NCBI GenBank assembly: GCA_038093515.1
Contig: JBBPSI010000040.1
Location: forward strand, 99,239 to 163,238
DNA length: 64,000 nucleotides
Direction of reading: 5' to 3'
From: Butyriboletus loyo
Taxonomy: Eukaryota; Basidiomycota; Agaricomycetes; Boletales; Boletaceae
Shown here one piece after another: positions 11,590 to 23,729 of this stretch; the first letter of the stretch is position 1; each line of letters begins with the position of its first letter. The position numbers and the translations under genes were made by a program. The notes beneath the pieces are model-generated. The model worked only from the letters and a program-made list of their open reading frames with translations. It had not been told where the DNA came from and searched no databases.

Positions 11590-12225
11590 TTACGATTTCC
11601 GTGCGACTGCTTCTGGCATATCCGTAACACGCCCAACGATATTGTATCGTTTCCTGCCCGAGAAGGGGGGTTCAGACGCGGACGATATCAAAAAGGGTAA
11701 AGAAAAACGTACGAGAAAAACGAGTGCCAATCGTCGAGGACTTTCATCTCGTTCTCAGGCAGGGTGCTGTAGTCGGGTACAGCGTCCTCGACATTGAGAC
11801 TCGACTTGCCAAGACCGCTCGAGCCGTCCTTGCCCGCAAAGATATTGTAGGACCCGCGTTTGCCATACACGTCACGCTTTCGGGTGACGTCAAATACATC
11901 GCCTGGCGAGGACCAAGTCGTGGCATGTGAGCGGGGCGCGCGTGCGTGAATACGTATGAACGAGTGGGTCACCTTTGATCGACACATATATCGGTTTGGT
12001 GTCATCAGAGCCGTCATATTGGGCGAGCTCGCTGAGCGTGAAGGGGTTGTCCTTGGGTGAGTCGAGGTCGTCTCTGGGCGCTTGCATGATGGTCTTGAGT
12101 GAGTTTTTATCGTCTGTCTGTGTGGTGACTGAGGGACGCGATGGAGGACACGATAGGGCACGACGACGGAAGAAAAACAACAGAGGAAGGCCGAGCACGA
12201 AAGTGTAGATGCAATACGATAACAT
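11590..12225 (-). CDS. cytochrome b5-like haem-binding MAPR/Dap1 family protein
   Basis: Membrane-associated progesterone receptor family member. Yeast Dap1 homologues bind haem through a conserved Tyr and support cytochrome P450 Erg11 in sterol synthesis at the ER. Three exons give 168 aa, a typical length. Residues about 2-20 form a membrane anchor (CIYTFVLGLPLLFFF) followed by RRR. The cytochrome b5 fold begins at FTLSELAQYDG and contains DVFDVTRKRDVYG, GSYNIFAGKD, KSSLNVEDAVPDYS and the final DWHSFFSKRYNIVGRV. The last intron (gtacgt to ggcag) restores the conserved KRYNIVGRV end, which makes the model convincing. The true b5 axial His pair is absent, as expected for MAPR proteins. The first ATG (complement of 12223-12225) directly precedes the anchor. 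Confidence 0.9.
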
Positions 12226-13220
12226 CTTTTGCGTCGTGGACAGAAATCGTGCACGGGAATTGCCGTGCTCTGCGAAAACCACACGGCAACATTCGTTTTC
12301 AAACACACCGTCGTGCACTTCTTCAAGAAAGAAACATGGACGACGATTCGGGAACCGCAGAGAAGGAGATCTCTCCATCGGACACGGACATTCTACTCGC
12401 CGTCCCGTCCGCGGTGGTCCCCATCCAATATCCACCTCTCTCGCCGCCGCCGCCACACCACCTGCTTCGTCACTTTCCGGCCGCCGTGTTTTTCTCTGCG
12501 CGTCGCGTTCACAGCGTACGCTAAACATGCCCTCCCTCGCACGTTCTATCACGTCTCACGATGCCCATCTTCAAACTTTCATCCACCAGTAGCGAGTCCT
12601 CTGATGTACACATAGAACTCTATACACAGAGCAACACGTCTAATCTCCTCGGTGAGCCGCGTCGATGTTGGATTTAGCCACGTCAATGAAGCTTTTAAGC
12701 TCAGGGACTCCCCTTCCCTAAACTTTGCCGCTGGTAACGCAACATCCTCCGTGAAGCGTGCACTTCGGCAGAACAGCACGATCTGATCTTCGATCCAGGA
12801 CCTGATCGTCGACACCGTGGTTATAATCGTGGTCCCTATCAATTAAAATCGTCCATCACCTCCCGTGTACGGCAACGCCGAAAGGAAGCATTGCACCGCG
12901 CGAACACGCTTCTCTTTCGCACTCAAGACCGATCATACGCGAGCGTCCGATTCTGTGGACCGTGTCGCCGTAACTAAATTTCAGAGGGTATCCGTAGACT
13001 CGTACGTGGACGACATGTGTTAAAATACAGCGTTGAAATGAAAGCCAGTGGATCGTAGGATTTTCATGGCAAAGGGGAAAAAATCGACATAGTCGAAAAC
13101 GAACGAAGGCGAAGGCGATTATGCGAACTATGACGACGTAAAAGCAGAAAGCATTTGTAGGTAAATGAATCGAGAATCTCAAGGTGTACAGTATCGAATC
13201 ACAGGCTACAGAAAACGCAC
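12226..13220. other. intergenic region between MAPR gene and Zn2Cys6 gene
   Basis: Contains the MAPR promoter and the 3' region of the transcription-factor gene. A plus-strand ORF starting at 12337 (MDDDSGTAEK...) and a minus-strand ORF at 12856-13293 are open but unrecognised. The latter overlaps the 3' end of the transcription-factor gene in another frame. No RNA gene was seen. Confidence 0.4.
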
Positions 13221-16200
13221 TTATGAACATAGCAGGTGTATACTTGCAAACATAAACGAGTGAGGGTATACTAGGGTATTCAGACTCAAACAACTCGTAG
13301 CGGGTGGCATTGCTGAATTTACCCCCCTCTGATATGCAGTGGAAGGGAGCAGTTGGGCGGAAGAGGGGGGGTTATATTCGTACAGTGACAGGCATCCGTA
13401 ACCCGCTTTCGTAACTCGTCGCACTTGCTTTGGAGCACTGTAACATCATTGAGCTTCGTCTCGGTTCCGGCCTTCGATTGAGAAGCATTCACTTACTTGG
13501 GCACGGCCATAACGTGTTCAGCACATCCAGAGGAACGACGATGTCTTTCGCAATTTCCAACGCGTCGATCAACGTGTTGTCGTTCTCCCACAGCGAAAGG
13601 CATCTGTGGCGACATTCAGTCAGACGAAAAACTCGCTCCCAGAAGCACCCACATGGACACTTGGCTAGCAAACCACGTTACTTGGAATGGCCGCCTCGTA
13701 AACAGGTTACCATCAGCTTGTCCAAGGCGCTCAATCGACATCCGAACTCTCCTGATGAAATGACTCTGGTGATATACTGCACGGAAATTAACTTGCCAAT
13801 AATTTTGAAACGACAGGTGCAAACTCACGCCATTGTTCGGTGTGCTTACGGTTGAACGATGGCAGGTTTCCGACTTCCCGACCATGCAGACTACATCGAA
13901 TATGATCAGATCAATACAGATGTTAGAATAACATCGCTTACGTCTGCAGAATGGAAGTAAGCATCATCTGCGTGCTGTTTGGGGATAAGCCGACATCAGC
14001 ATGTGACAATGAAGAAAAAAATATTTCGCAAGGACACGCACTTATACACGTACTCCCGACACATGTACAGGAGTGCCATATCAAGGTTGCATGTGTGAGA
14101 ATCCAGCGCATTCTGTATTTCCTGAGTTTCCCGCCAAGATTCCAACGCCAGCTCAGACGTATTTTCCCTCGAGTAGGTGTTTTTTCTAAGGCGAGTCGTG
14201 CAAAAATTCCAGAGGAGCATGCTGCGGCAATAAAGCGCCCATATCGAGTCCTTTGGTGATTGCATCTTGTGGTCGGTGGAGACACGTTCGGATACCTCAC
14301 CCGGGAACAGCAACCGGAACTACACAAAAGAGGTCACTAATCCAATCCACATGAACCACAACAGTGGAGATGAACTCCGTGTTCAATATAAACAAAACGA
14401 TAGGGGTGACTCACATTGGCAGGGTCCGTCAGGTAAAGATCCGTTGGCTCTTTCCGAAATGCAATACAATGCGAGGTATAGCTGGCCACGAGGTTGAGCG
14501 CACTCCAGCACAACCTTCTGCATGCTTCCTTGTGCATCTCCTCGGGGGTCCATGTTGGATCCCAAGGTGGAGCGTATGACCAAGAGGAGGAAAAATGATC
14601 GGTGACAATTGACGCATTAGGTGCAACAGGAATGCATGAGCATTTACGCAAAGAGGAACGCGGGGAACGAAGGGCATCCTTGGACATGCCATCATATGAT
14701 CTCTTGTAGGCGACCGGGACGGTGTTGGGAGTGAATGCCGACACTTCAGGTTCGTTGTTATCCAAAAAGGTCAAGCCAAGGGCTCGAACAATGTGATCCA
14801 GAAGAATGAGAGACTGTCGCTCGCGTTCTGGGGTGTAAAGATGGTGGGCAGAAGATTCAAAGAGAGCTAAAATCTGTGGTCTAAGGTGAGAACAAGGGAT
14901 TGCGAGGTAGAAAAGGGACACGCACAAGCGCGGCTTTGGCAAGGGTCATGTCTATCCATTGTGCATTCCAGGAGGCTTCCAGAGAGGCTTGCGCTTGGTC
15001 CCGGAGCCAAGCCGCACGGTTTCGGCCTGCGGTGCTGAGTTCCATCTCGCTAGATTTCATGAGGGTGGCGAGAGCTAACCCGGAAAAGACAAGCGAGGGT
15101 TGCATCAACGACCGATCTTCGGGGTTGTACAAACTCCGCACAAATTCTGGGACATTAACAAAGGAAAGCCAGTAACCAGTGGTGGTAAATCTGGGAAGGA
15201 GTGAGTAAAGAGTGGTCAGAATTCTCACAACACGTACAAGGTAGATAAGTCAGAAGCGATGTCCTTGAGGCTAGAGGGTAAACGAGTTGAGAATACGGAT
15301 ATGTTCGTTCAAATGGAATAAGAGCCACGTACGATTGGTCGCGGTTGGCGGAGTAACTGTTGACAAGGTTATCCCACCATTCCTTGCGGTTGTACTGGAC
15401 AGAAGGGGTGGAGGGAAGCCGAACCTTGTCGACAATATGGCGGTCAGGTTGCTGCGGGTGAGGACGTAAGGCTACTGTGGGTCCATTGGTATGCCTGATC
15501 GGTACGTACCGTGGCATAAGCATCGGCGGACAAGCCTCTGGACGGGGCGGAGGATGAAAAATCGGATCCCTGGGGTGAGAGGGAATGTTGGTTCAAGCGG
15601 ATGTGGCAGTCTTGTTCGAGATCGGAGGTTCTGAGGGCGGGCGGATCGAGGGGTCTACGATCCTCGGGGTCTTCCTCTGCGTCTGGAACGCGGGTCGCTG
15701 TTCTCTTCCTTTTCGAAGGGGGCAATGGCGGAGCCGAACCGTCAGCGGGACGCTTCTTGCAGGAACGTTGACGGGTGCCGGGACGTTTATCGGGGCCTCT
15801 GCGCTTTGGGACAGCATCGTACTGGCACTCGTTTGATCGGCGAACACAATTATGGCAAATCGGGCGAGTGGAGTCACAACGGATCTTCCTTGCACGACTT
15901 CGAGAACACGTGAACAACTTTGTAAGAAGGGCACGGGGGGGCTTACCACTGACGACAGGCAATGACAAGGTTGGAGCCTTCACGCCGCGGAGGAGGCTGT
16001 GTTGCGGAAGGGGTGTTGCGGGTCGCGGGTGGGGAGGCAGGATCGCGTTTGACGGGAGGCGATCGCTGATCAGAGTCGGGAAGGACGGGAGCAGCGGGGG
16101 ATGGAGGGGAGGGGTAGGAGTGGTCGCGGGCATCGGGGGGGAACCTGCGATGGGTGTGGTAGGGTATGTTGAGTTGGGAGGGGAGCGGGGGAAGACGGGC

Positions 16201-16611
16201 ATTGGGATATGGTTGAGGAGAGACGTCGAGACCGAGGTGATTGCGGGAGGAGATTGCGTATTCGTGGGAGTACTGCTGGTGGGGGGTCTGGAGGTCGAGG
16301 GAGGGTTCGAGGAGCTGTTGCGTGGGAGGGTGTGGGACGAGGTAGTTTGAGTCAAACTGGGAAGCGAGAATGCCTGCGGCGCTGTGCACGTCGAGGTGGT
16401 CAGGATGGTAGCGGACTTTATTGACGTGAGTGCAGAGAAAAGGGCGCGAGGTAATGACGAGCTTACGACTACTGTCACCGTGGGGCTGGGGAAACTGGGC
16501 GCCGAAGATGGGGGAGTGGAGACCGGAGCTGTCGTCGCTGGACTGTGGGCCGTCGTCGACGATCATGGCGGGGAAAGGGGAGTAGACGTCGCTGGTGGCA
16601 GAGATGACCAT
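13221..16611 (-). CDS. Zn(2)Cys(6) fungal-specific transcription factor
   Basis: Nuclear DNA-binding regulator of the Gal4 type. The N-terminal 200 residues are Pro/Ser/His-rich and disordered. The zinc cluster is split by an intron between the second Cys and CRARKIR. Joined, it reads C-x2-C-x6-C-x6-C-x2-C-x6-C (from ACRQC through ICHNCVRRSNEC), followed by a basic linker KRRGPDKRPGTRQ. A nuclear signal-like RKRTATR region lies downstream. The middle homology region (fungal_trans, PF04082) includes GYWLSFVNVPEFV, a conserved membrane-of-helices signature, and continues through about eight more exons to 13221. A 51-nt in-frame stretch near 16430 looks like an unspliced intron. The last five exons were chosen by frame and splice sites and are less secure. 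The target genes are unknown. It is divergent from the next gene with 298 bp between ATGs. Confidence 0.85.
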
Positions 16612-16909
16612 GCAAGAAGAAAGCTAACTTGATCCCGCCACGCGAGGAAACACTTGTCTCATGCTCACGTCCGCTTATGAAATCCATCTTAACTGGCCTT
16701 ATCCGGTCACCCCGATGATCAGAAGATCCACTTTATTTTATATATATATTTTATTTTCCACCCTGCCCGCCTAAATCGGACAACCCCCCCGGTCGGCCCC
16801 GGCACACCCCCCTCCCCGTGTGCCTGGTCGTCGTGCGACCGCGTGTCTCCCCTCCTTCCTCTTTAGGAAGTCGCTCCATTCGACCTCACGCTGGTTCGCA
16901 CTTGAGCTC
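16612..16909. promoter_or_regulatory. bidirectional promoter region
   Basis: 298 bp separate the ATGs of the Zn2Cys6 gene (minus) and the next gene (plus). An AT-rich TATA-like tract (TTTTATATATATATTTTAT, about 16736-16754) lies near the middle, flanked by C-rich sequence. It may serve either or both genes. Confidence 0.45.
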
Positions 16910-17791
16910 ATGTTTGCCCTTCTCTTCTCCTGCTGTGGTCGCCGTCACTGCCCACATGAACCTGTCAGTGCTCATCCGTCCCATCGCCTTTCCCCTCTGA
17001 CTCACTCCCAGCCAGGTGAACGCACCCCGCTCATCCCCCAGTCCGATGACACCCCGACGCAAGTCCCTTCTCATCCTCCTCTGCCCTCCTCACCCCCCAC
17101 CGTAGCCCACAGCCCCGTGTGATCGACCACCAGAAGCTCAAGGAGCGTCTCGGGTCCGTCGTCCGCTCAAAAGAAGGGTCCGTCTATCCACCGCCCCTTC
17201 CCCCGTTCCCTTCCCACAATCTTCAACAGGAAGATGGTCAATGTGAACGCACAGTTTCCATTCAACCTCAACAACCAGGAACACCCAGAAGGCTCCTCTT
17301 CCCGATCCTCGCGCAACGTCTCGGGTGGCACTCGGCCAGGTAGTCGTGCTGCGTCGCCGTCCCCACACCGTTCGCTTCACAAGTCGCACTCGACAACGTC
17401 ATTCCGTCCCGATGGCGAAGACGCTCCACCCTACTTACCTCTCGTGGCACACCTTTCAGCGCCGATCCTCAACGTCCGGCTTATCAAGCCCACTCGCTCA
17501 ACGCAGAGCACACGTGGTCGTTCCCAGCGCAGTGGCGATCCCAATGGCCGAGCGCAGGCCCCTGACTCACAGTTGGGGGCGGATGAGGGATACACTCCCT
17601 ATGCACATCCACCTGCTTCGGAACGCTCACCCACACATGTGAGTCCTCTTTCGCTGCCATCTCCTTGTGACTGTCACAAACTCTACGTTCTTTCGCGTCT
17701 GAAGCTTCCTGTTGACCCAGAAGCGCCGCCCTATCCCGAGAACTTCAGGATACATGACACTGGCGCCGTGGCACGTTCATGGGGAGACTGA
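16910..17791 (+). CDS. LAMTOR1/Meh1-like candidate, lysosomal/vacuolar membrane adaptor
   Basis: The predicted protein starts MFALLFSCCGRRHC, a Cys-rich N-terminus suited to palmitoylation. After an intron it has GERTPLIP, an acidic dileucine-type sorting motif, then DHQKLKERLGSVVRSKEGK leading into MVNVNAQFPFNLNNQ. The order lipid-anchor cysteines, ERTPLI, then a short helical segment resembles the Ragulator/EGO subunit LAMTOR1 (Meh1), which anchors Rag GTPases at the vacuole. This is family resemblance, not proof. Introns at about 16964-17013, 17060-17111 and 17179-17230 were placed to keep frame. A 66-nt in-frame stretch near 17640 has intron borders and may also be removed. The C-terminal half is Ser/Pro-rich and disordered, longer than in known LAMTOR1 proteins. 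Confidence 0.5.
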
Positions 17792-19659
17792 TGTTTTGTT
17801 CCCTCGTCTTGCTCACGCTCATTTCCGGACTTTGCCATACATACTCCCTTGTGTAGCACACCCCTTCCTTTTTTGGTATATTCCTGTTATCTCCACGAGG
17901 TATCACATTCACAACTTTATCTTCTCGACGTGTCGTCGGATCTGGTTGCTGCGTAGCTGCTTTCCAGATATGTTGTCCTCCACTATTGTGCCTCTGCCCG
18001 ACCACGAATCTCATCATTGGCTGGGAACTTTGCGGCTATGAATCCCACATGCAAGTGCTACCCCTGCACGGAAATTCCCTTTTTAAATTTCAAACTCCCA
18101 GAAACGGGCTGCCCGCAGCTTCCAAACTTTAATGAGTGACGAGCGTCCTTGAGCATGTGCCAACATTTCCCATCGGGCATGTGTTGCCACCCCGTTTGTT
18201 GTCTCACTTCCTCGACATGGACCTTGTCGCAGTGTGGTCTCGCGTGAATAGATCTGTCAAGACGGGCTTGGCTGTATAGCTTTTGTTTCTGCGAGCCAAT
18301 TCAATTTGTTACCGTATGGGGTACGTTCCGTCGGAAAGGGGACGAAACACGACGTGCCAGGCAAAAGAAGACGAGCAAGAGAGAAACACCCCCATACTGA
18401 ATCGCGCGCGAGGTACGAACAGTCACCCGCCATTTCGAAGAGAAAAAGCCGTACGCTATTTATGTACTCGTAAACAAAACAACACCCATCAAGTCCTCCA
18501 TGGAGGCAATAGGCTGCGTGCGATTGACGCGCGATGACTGGTGAGCATTCGGATCGGCGCAAGGAAAAGAAGTGGGAAGCGCGAGAACGGAAAGGAAGTG
18601 AAACGAGCGAAGTCCAAGAATCCTGGCACTGCATTCGAGCACGGGCAGCCAGTAGGTCGCGAGGGATGATAAATCGTTCAGCCCATTGGAAGATAAACGT
18701 CCTCTTCCCGACTTGCCGCTCCCAACGTCCAGCGACAACTCCCGTTAGGCGCACCTGAGGAGACGCACTCGGTTCCCGATCTTGACCGGGAGAAAGCTCT
18801 CGTCGCTGTCGATTCAACTCGGTGCCCGCGCCATCTAGACGTCGGCAGCCTTGTACCGAATTGATGTATCGTATCAGGGAGAGGAGACAGTAATTTATTT
18901 AGACCTCTTACGTGATTGGAGATCGACTCCACCCACAGAATTCTGTCGTCAACAAGGGCCAAAAAAAACACAGTCACATGTGAGTCCAAGACAGCAAATC
19001 CGTTCTTCTTTACGTATATAAAACACGATTGCTGGGAGTTGTGCAACCGGGCGTGATTCAAAGCTTGACGTCCTTTGTTTTTTCCCCACGTCGCATGGGC
19101 CCTTGTCGTGTCCTTGCCTTGGGGGGAGGGGGACAACTATCGATGCGAAGTCGTGACCGGACATCTGGTTGACGACGGGCTGACTAGTCAAGCAACCGTC
19201 GTCGAACCCATCAAATCGATCTGGTCTTGGGCGCTTAATGTTCGATGGTAGTATCCGGCCGCCTTTTGCATGAACCCGCCCTATCCAGTGGCCAGCGGAT
19301 ATAACCCTGGACGCCGGACGTCGGCCTCGTGCGATAGAGTTGGCCATCCTGTGAGATCTGTAGGCCACGGGCGACATCAGGTTGGGGAAAACAAGGCCGC
19401 CGATTACAGATATCTTGTCAGAATGCGATAGGCGGCCGGAGCTAGGACCTTCCATGGCTGGCTGTAATCTGCCTTCGCCCAATGCCACAAGGGACCAAGC
19501 AGTGTCGCTTATATCCGAAATTTATCCCCAGCGTAGAGAGGAAAACACCGATTCTTTAGATTTGCATGGGTAGGTCTGATATACAGTACAAGAGTCCGTG
19601 GCTACAACTAGGTACGTAAGATACATCGAACGAGATACGCTCACACAGCTTTTTCTCAC
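17792..19659. other. gene-poor stretch
   Basis: 1.9 kb with several overlapping ORFs on both strands (for example minus 18257-18817, 18678-19136 and 18949-19488) that lack recognisable motifs. I found no consistent splice structure. The right part forms the 3' flank of the DUF6593-type gene. Confidence 0.4.
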
Positions 19660-20379
19660 TTATAAACCGTGTGCCGCTATATGTCGCATGATTGTCAATG
19701 AGGCGAGGACCTCTGTTCGGTGAATGAGTGGGAACCCTGGTTGTCAGGCCAGCGACACCAACGTACCAGCCACAAGGTGGGGATACGCCTCATCAATCAT
19801 CAATATGCAGCCAGACGAACCAATATAGTCCGGTTCGCCGGCCACTTTGAGCGAATAACAAGCGACAAGGTATTGGCTTCGGTTCGTGCACTGTCCACAT
19901 CCGTCCAGTCAGTTCGGCGAGTTGGGCATAACGAGGGAGATCTATACTCACGGTCCATTCGTGACCTTTAGTGGATCGCCAGCTCCATTGGTATTCTTGC
20001 CCGTCCGACCCAATAAATTTCCTCGTCATGCTGCTGTGTACACCTAATATCAGCAGTGGGACCCATGCCTCGGAACGATCGGTGCTAACCTGCCCAATGG
20101 CGAAATCTTCGCGAGGTATTCGTTCATGGGTATGGGAGCCCCTGAGCGGATGGTGATCGTTCCAAGTGAATTATCCGGGCCAAACGCGAGCGCGATCAAC
20201 GGGTTCGAGGGATCGTGCCCGTTTGTAGCATTGTGAATCATGTACGCTATGTGGGACGATGCTTGGGCCGTATAGCGCAGATGAAATCGCAGACGGTCGT
20301 TCATGTCGACAAAATCGGACTCTGTCAACTTCCCGGTTTTGTCTTCGAGGAGATAGGGCATGCCATAGACGGTAGACAT
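19660..20379 (-). CDS. DUF6593-type fungal protein
   Basis: Small protein of unknown function. Four exons join in frame from the ATG (complement of 20377-20379) to the TAA at 19660-19662, giving about 220 aa. Landmarks: MPYLLEDKTGKLTESDF near the start, the motif MTRKFIGSDGQEYQW in the middle, and a C-terminal helix ASLTIMRHIAAHGL. The F-x-G-x-DG-x-x-Y-x-W centre is the hallmark I associate with DUF6593, a family expanded in Agaricomycetes. The reaction or role is unknown, and no signal peptide or membrane segment is visible. It sits alone in a gene-poor stretch, a typical setting for this fast-evolving family. The family name rests on motif memory. Confidence 0.6.
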
Positions 20380-20530
20380 GACTGACAAGACGTCTTTCGG
20401 GGCGAGAGTGCAATACCGCCCACAGAGGGTAGTGTGATCTATATCTGCGTCTGAGTTCTCAGATTAGACCATATTCGGCAGATGGCACATGTAGGACAGG
20501 TGAGTGACATGCCATCCACTGGCAGGCATA

Positions 20531-20696
20531 CTATGCATGTAGTCGCGCCCAGTTGCCGATATAGTCATCGGTGAAGTTAACCTTGGCACGAATGGTTTCA
20601 GGACCATGCTGCGGCCGTTCATCCCAGTGCGCGATAAATGAGAGTGGCCAACGGAGGGCATCGCCTCGCGAGTCGTAAGCCCGTTCTGCGGCGTAT
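20531..20696 (-). pseudogene. isolated exon-like fragment, unidentified
   Basis: An open minus-strand segment follows a good acceptor (acatcag) and ends at TAG. It reads YAAERAYDSRGDALRWPLS and continues to NFTDDYIGNWARLHA. It looks like a real terminal coding exon, but I could not find convincing upstream exons in 20.7-21.4 kb. It is either a gene remnant or the last exon of a gene I failed to reconstruct. Confidence 0.3.
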
Positions 20697-21397
20697 CTGA
20701 TGTTCCACAAATCAGTTTTCGAACACGACAGCGGTGACGTACGTCTGTATCGTTAACAAGCTATTTCAAGGTAAAACCCAAACGTTAGCCATGACAGACT
20801 TTGACAGTTGCGTCAACCAAGTTTGCAAGCACAGGATGCATGCATGCATGAACACGAGGTCGAACAGACCCTTTGACTCGAACAAACGGACTGAGGAAAA
20901 AGGAAAAAAAAACGCAACCCCAGATCCCCTTCAAAAATGATTTCCGTGTGATTAGGTCAAATGGCTCAAAGAAGGTAACAGCCGGATATTCCAGACGCTG
21001 TGTGCACCGCTTGGTCGAATATCGTGCAATGAATCAAACAACACGTCAGTAAGAATCCTCATCGTGGTGGGCGGGATACGTCAACACGTGAGCCCCGCGG
21101 CTCCCAATATGAAAGCGGACACACGCTCGTTCGTTTCATCAAAACGAGGACGTCGAACATATCATTGCGAACACATGGGCCTACAGGTGTTGTGCGCACC
21201 TATAGAACGCAGGCACATCACCTTCTGCCATAGGATTGTAAAGAAGATCGTCACCGGCGTTTTGAACTAAGGCACATGATCGAGAATAGATACCAAGTAC
21301 CAGACAAACGAGCTGCGGCGGGGAAATCATTGTCCCGTTCAGTTCGCTCGGTAAACCCATGCACAGGACTGAGGCGTACAACATACTGAGGAACCCG
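20697..21397. other. intergenic with no supported gene
   Basis: Short ORFs only, including minus 21181-21435 with no recognisable domain. It contains the 3' flank of the MMTAG2-like gene. Confidence 0.4.
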
Positions 21398-22173
21398 CTA
21401 GCTGTCTCTGTGATGGGGCCTATCCCTTGGTGCATTCATGTCCCAGAGCATCCGATGCCTTTCTCGCTCCTTTTCCCGCTCAGTTTCATCGTAGTCCCTC
21501 ATCCGGGTACGGCGCTCCTCGCGGTCATGGGTAGGCGACTGGCTGTGACGGTCTCTCTCGTCACCCCGTCTTCTGCGGGTGGGAGATCGCGATCCCGATC
21601 GATCCCGATGACGTGCCCGACCGTCTTGTTTATCATGGACCGCCCTGCGGGCTTCCTTGCGAGTACGTTTCTCCTCTTTGCGCTCAGCTTTTCTGCGACG
21701 CCTCTCCTCTTTCTCCTGTCTATGCTGCGTTGCATCGTTCTCGGTGCTTGGAGCAGCGGCGCCGGCAGTCGTCGATGAGCCTCCCGTAGGTTGTGTGGCA
21801 TTCGCTCCAGTTGGACCAAAGCCTCTGAAAACCCAAATCATGTTAGTCTCGGTGGTGTGACGTTCGCGGATGCGACTTACAGTGCAATGGAAAGAGCTTC
21901 CGCCTCTGCTTCTTTTATCTTACGAATTTCTTCTTCTCTCTCTTCCGCGTTAGAAGTATCCCCCCTACCGTACCAATGGACATCCTTGTTCTTTTGCCAC
22001 CTTCCAGTTGGCGCATTGACACTGTGGCCGAGGTAGTGCTATAGCGTTACTCAGCGCGTTGCGAAGAAAATATACGTGGTTGTGCGCACTTCTCTGTCCT
22101 TGTCTGCGGAAACGTCGGACCACTTGAACTCTGCTTGACCCCCTCGAGTTCCTCCACGGATCGGTTCAAACAT
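21398..22173 (-). CDS. MMTAG2-family (multiple myeloma tumour-associated protein 2) homologue
   Basis: Conserved eukaryotic nuclear protein family (Pfam MMtag, PF10159) of unclear molecular role. Exon 1 begins MFEPIRGGTRGGQAEFKWSD, the family's strongly conserved N-terminus. Exon 2 continues HYLGHSVNAPTGRWQKNKD and VHWYGRGD, and the helix AEEREEEIRKIKEAEAEALS follows. Exon 3 adds GFGPTGANATQP and then a long Arg/Asp/Ser/Glu-rich tail resembling splicing-factor RS/RE tails (RSGSRSPTRRRRGDERD). The two introns have standard borders. The ATG (complement of 22171-22173) gives the canonical start. The basic, low-complexity tail suggests nuclear RNA-associated function (inference). Confidence 0.88.
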
Positions 22174-23729
22174 TATGAGGCCTGTGATAGTCACGGTTCA
22201 CCAAGTCGACGTTCGACCTCCGCCCCCATCTCCGACCGAAACACTCGCCCTGATATCTAGATGGCCTGGTATCTGCAGTGCCTGCTGCCTCGCCGCCTTG
22301 CGTGCGTAATCCGCACTCCTGCGGGATGCCGACACCCCGCTCTTCTAGTTCAATGGCGCCGTTTGTGAAGTTGGATAAGATTCGGGGTGGTAGCCGTGTG
22401 GATGCGGCGTGCGGCGTGGACGTAGACCCTCTTTTTCCGCACGCAGCAGAATCCTCGTCCACATTGCGTGATCCCTCCGCCGCCTGCCACAACGATGTCT
22501 TTTGTATGATTGATACGTTAGGTAGTTCCCGATATGCATTTGTTGCAGCTTGCGGCATGAAAAGTTCCGACGTCCTAGGGTCCTTGCACCGGTTTCTTTT
22601 GGAGCATGTTCAGCTCGTCGGTGAAATGGTCGGGATGACCCTGGGAGTAACGCCCTCAGGTACTGGGCTTTCTATGACTAGCGCTTGCCCCATCATTGGC
22701 CAACGTAGAGGAAAACATCTTATTGGTGGTCACAGGTTAAGAGGCAGATTCGTCGAAGCTGCAAAACATGCTTGAGCAATGCCGCTTTTCGATTCGAATT
22801 ATTATTTTTTCTAATTTCAGAGAACTCCGGCTAACAACACTCCTTGCACTCTTCCCCCCATGACCCTCCCTAGCGCTCCGTCTGTACTTCATCTGAGCCC
22901 CAGAAACAGCTAACTGTGGATCGGACACCTTACCTCGAGGAATGGTCCAGCAGAAACAGCAAATACGGGCCTTTCAATTACTTGACCTCGAGCACTATCG
23001 CACTTCTAGTCGACTCATCCACTGGTCTGAATTATTTCCCTCGACACACTAGCATTCTCCCGTAACCTCAACGGGTACTGCACGCCTCAAAGATGCGCCT
23101 GACCGTTAATATAACCGTCGCACTTCCTTGCAACATGGGGCACAGCTCTCGCTTCCACCCAATCGCCGGAGGTAACGGTACGGCATCATCGCACTAGACA
23201 AGACAAAGGGACAGGTGGGTGCAGCATCTGTGCAGCCTAGTATTGACCTGAAGATGGTCGTCGGGGCAGCGGACTTTGGCATTATCTGTAAGTCGGCAGG
23301 TCACTTGCGCATTCGCGGATTCGATCAAGCAGTGCCAGGTTAGCCCCTTATCTGAGGACAAACAAACCACGCCACGTCGAGATTTCGCCGAATTTTCCGA
23401 CTCCCCCGACCGAGCCGACGTTCCTGCCGACCCATCGCGCTGTTTCGAAGGCATAATGGAAGGTCAATTCCACTGCGAGCACCCCTTGCGACGTTGAAGA
23501 TGCATTGTTTTCATGTACCGTATTCAATGGTATTTTTTTTTCAATATCACGCGCGTCTGTTTTGTTAATTCTTACGTGGGCGCACGGGCCCGCGTGGCAA
23601 ACGAAACGGGGTTTGGCTGCAAGTGGAAATCGCCGAACAGAACCCAAGTTGGTGTGCTCCTCAACCTTCCCTTTTATCTGTCGCGCAACCTCCATTACAA
23701 CATTCCCTTTTTCCTCGCTCCTACCTGTG
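22174..23729. other. intergenic with overlapping unassigned ORFs
   Basis: A plus-strand ORF (22278-22775, 165 codons) and a minus-strand frame (22166-22690, open except one in-frame TGA near 22616) overlap. The minus frame has protein-like text (NVSIIQKTSLWQAAEGSR, IELEERGVGIPQECGLR). I cannot identify either or decide which is real. The remainder up to the PWWP gene shows only short ORFs and the promoter of that gene. Confidence 0.35.

Noticed and set aside
12856..13293. Minus-strand ORF of 145 codons
   Set aside because: Overlaps the Zn2Cys6 3' end in another frame and has no conserved pattern; likely 3' UTR shadow.
2381..16611. Secondary-metabolite cluster around the oxygenase and the Zn2Cys6 regulator
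   Set aside because: The genes between them (BCS1-like, G-alpha, MAPR, tRNA) are unrelated housekeeping genes with mixed strands.
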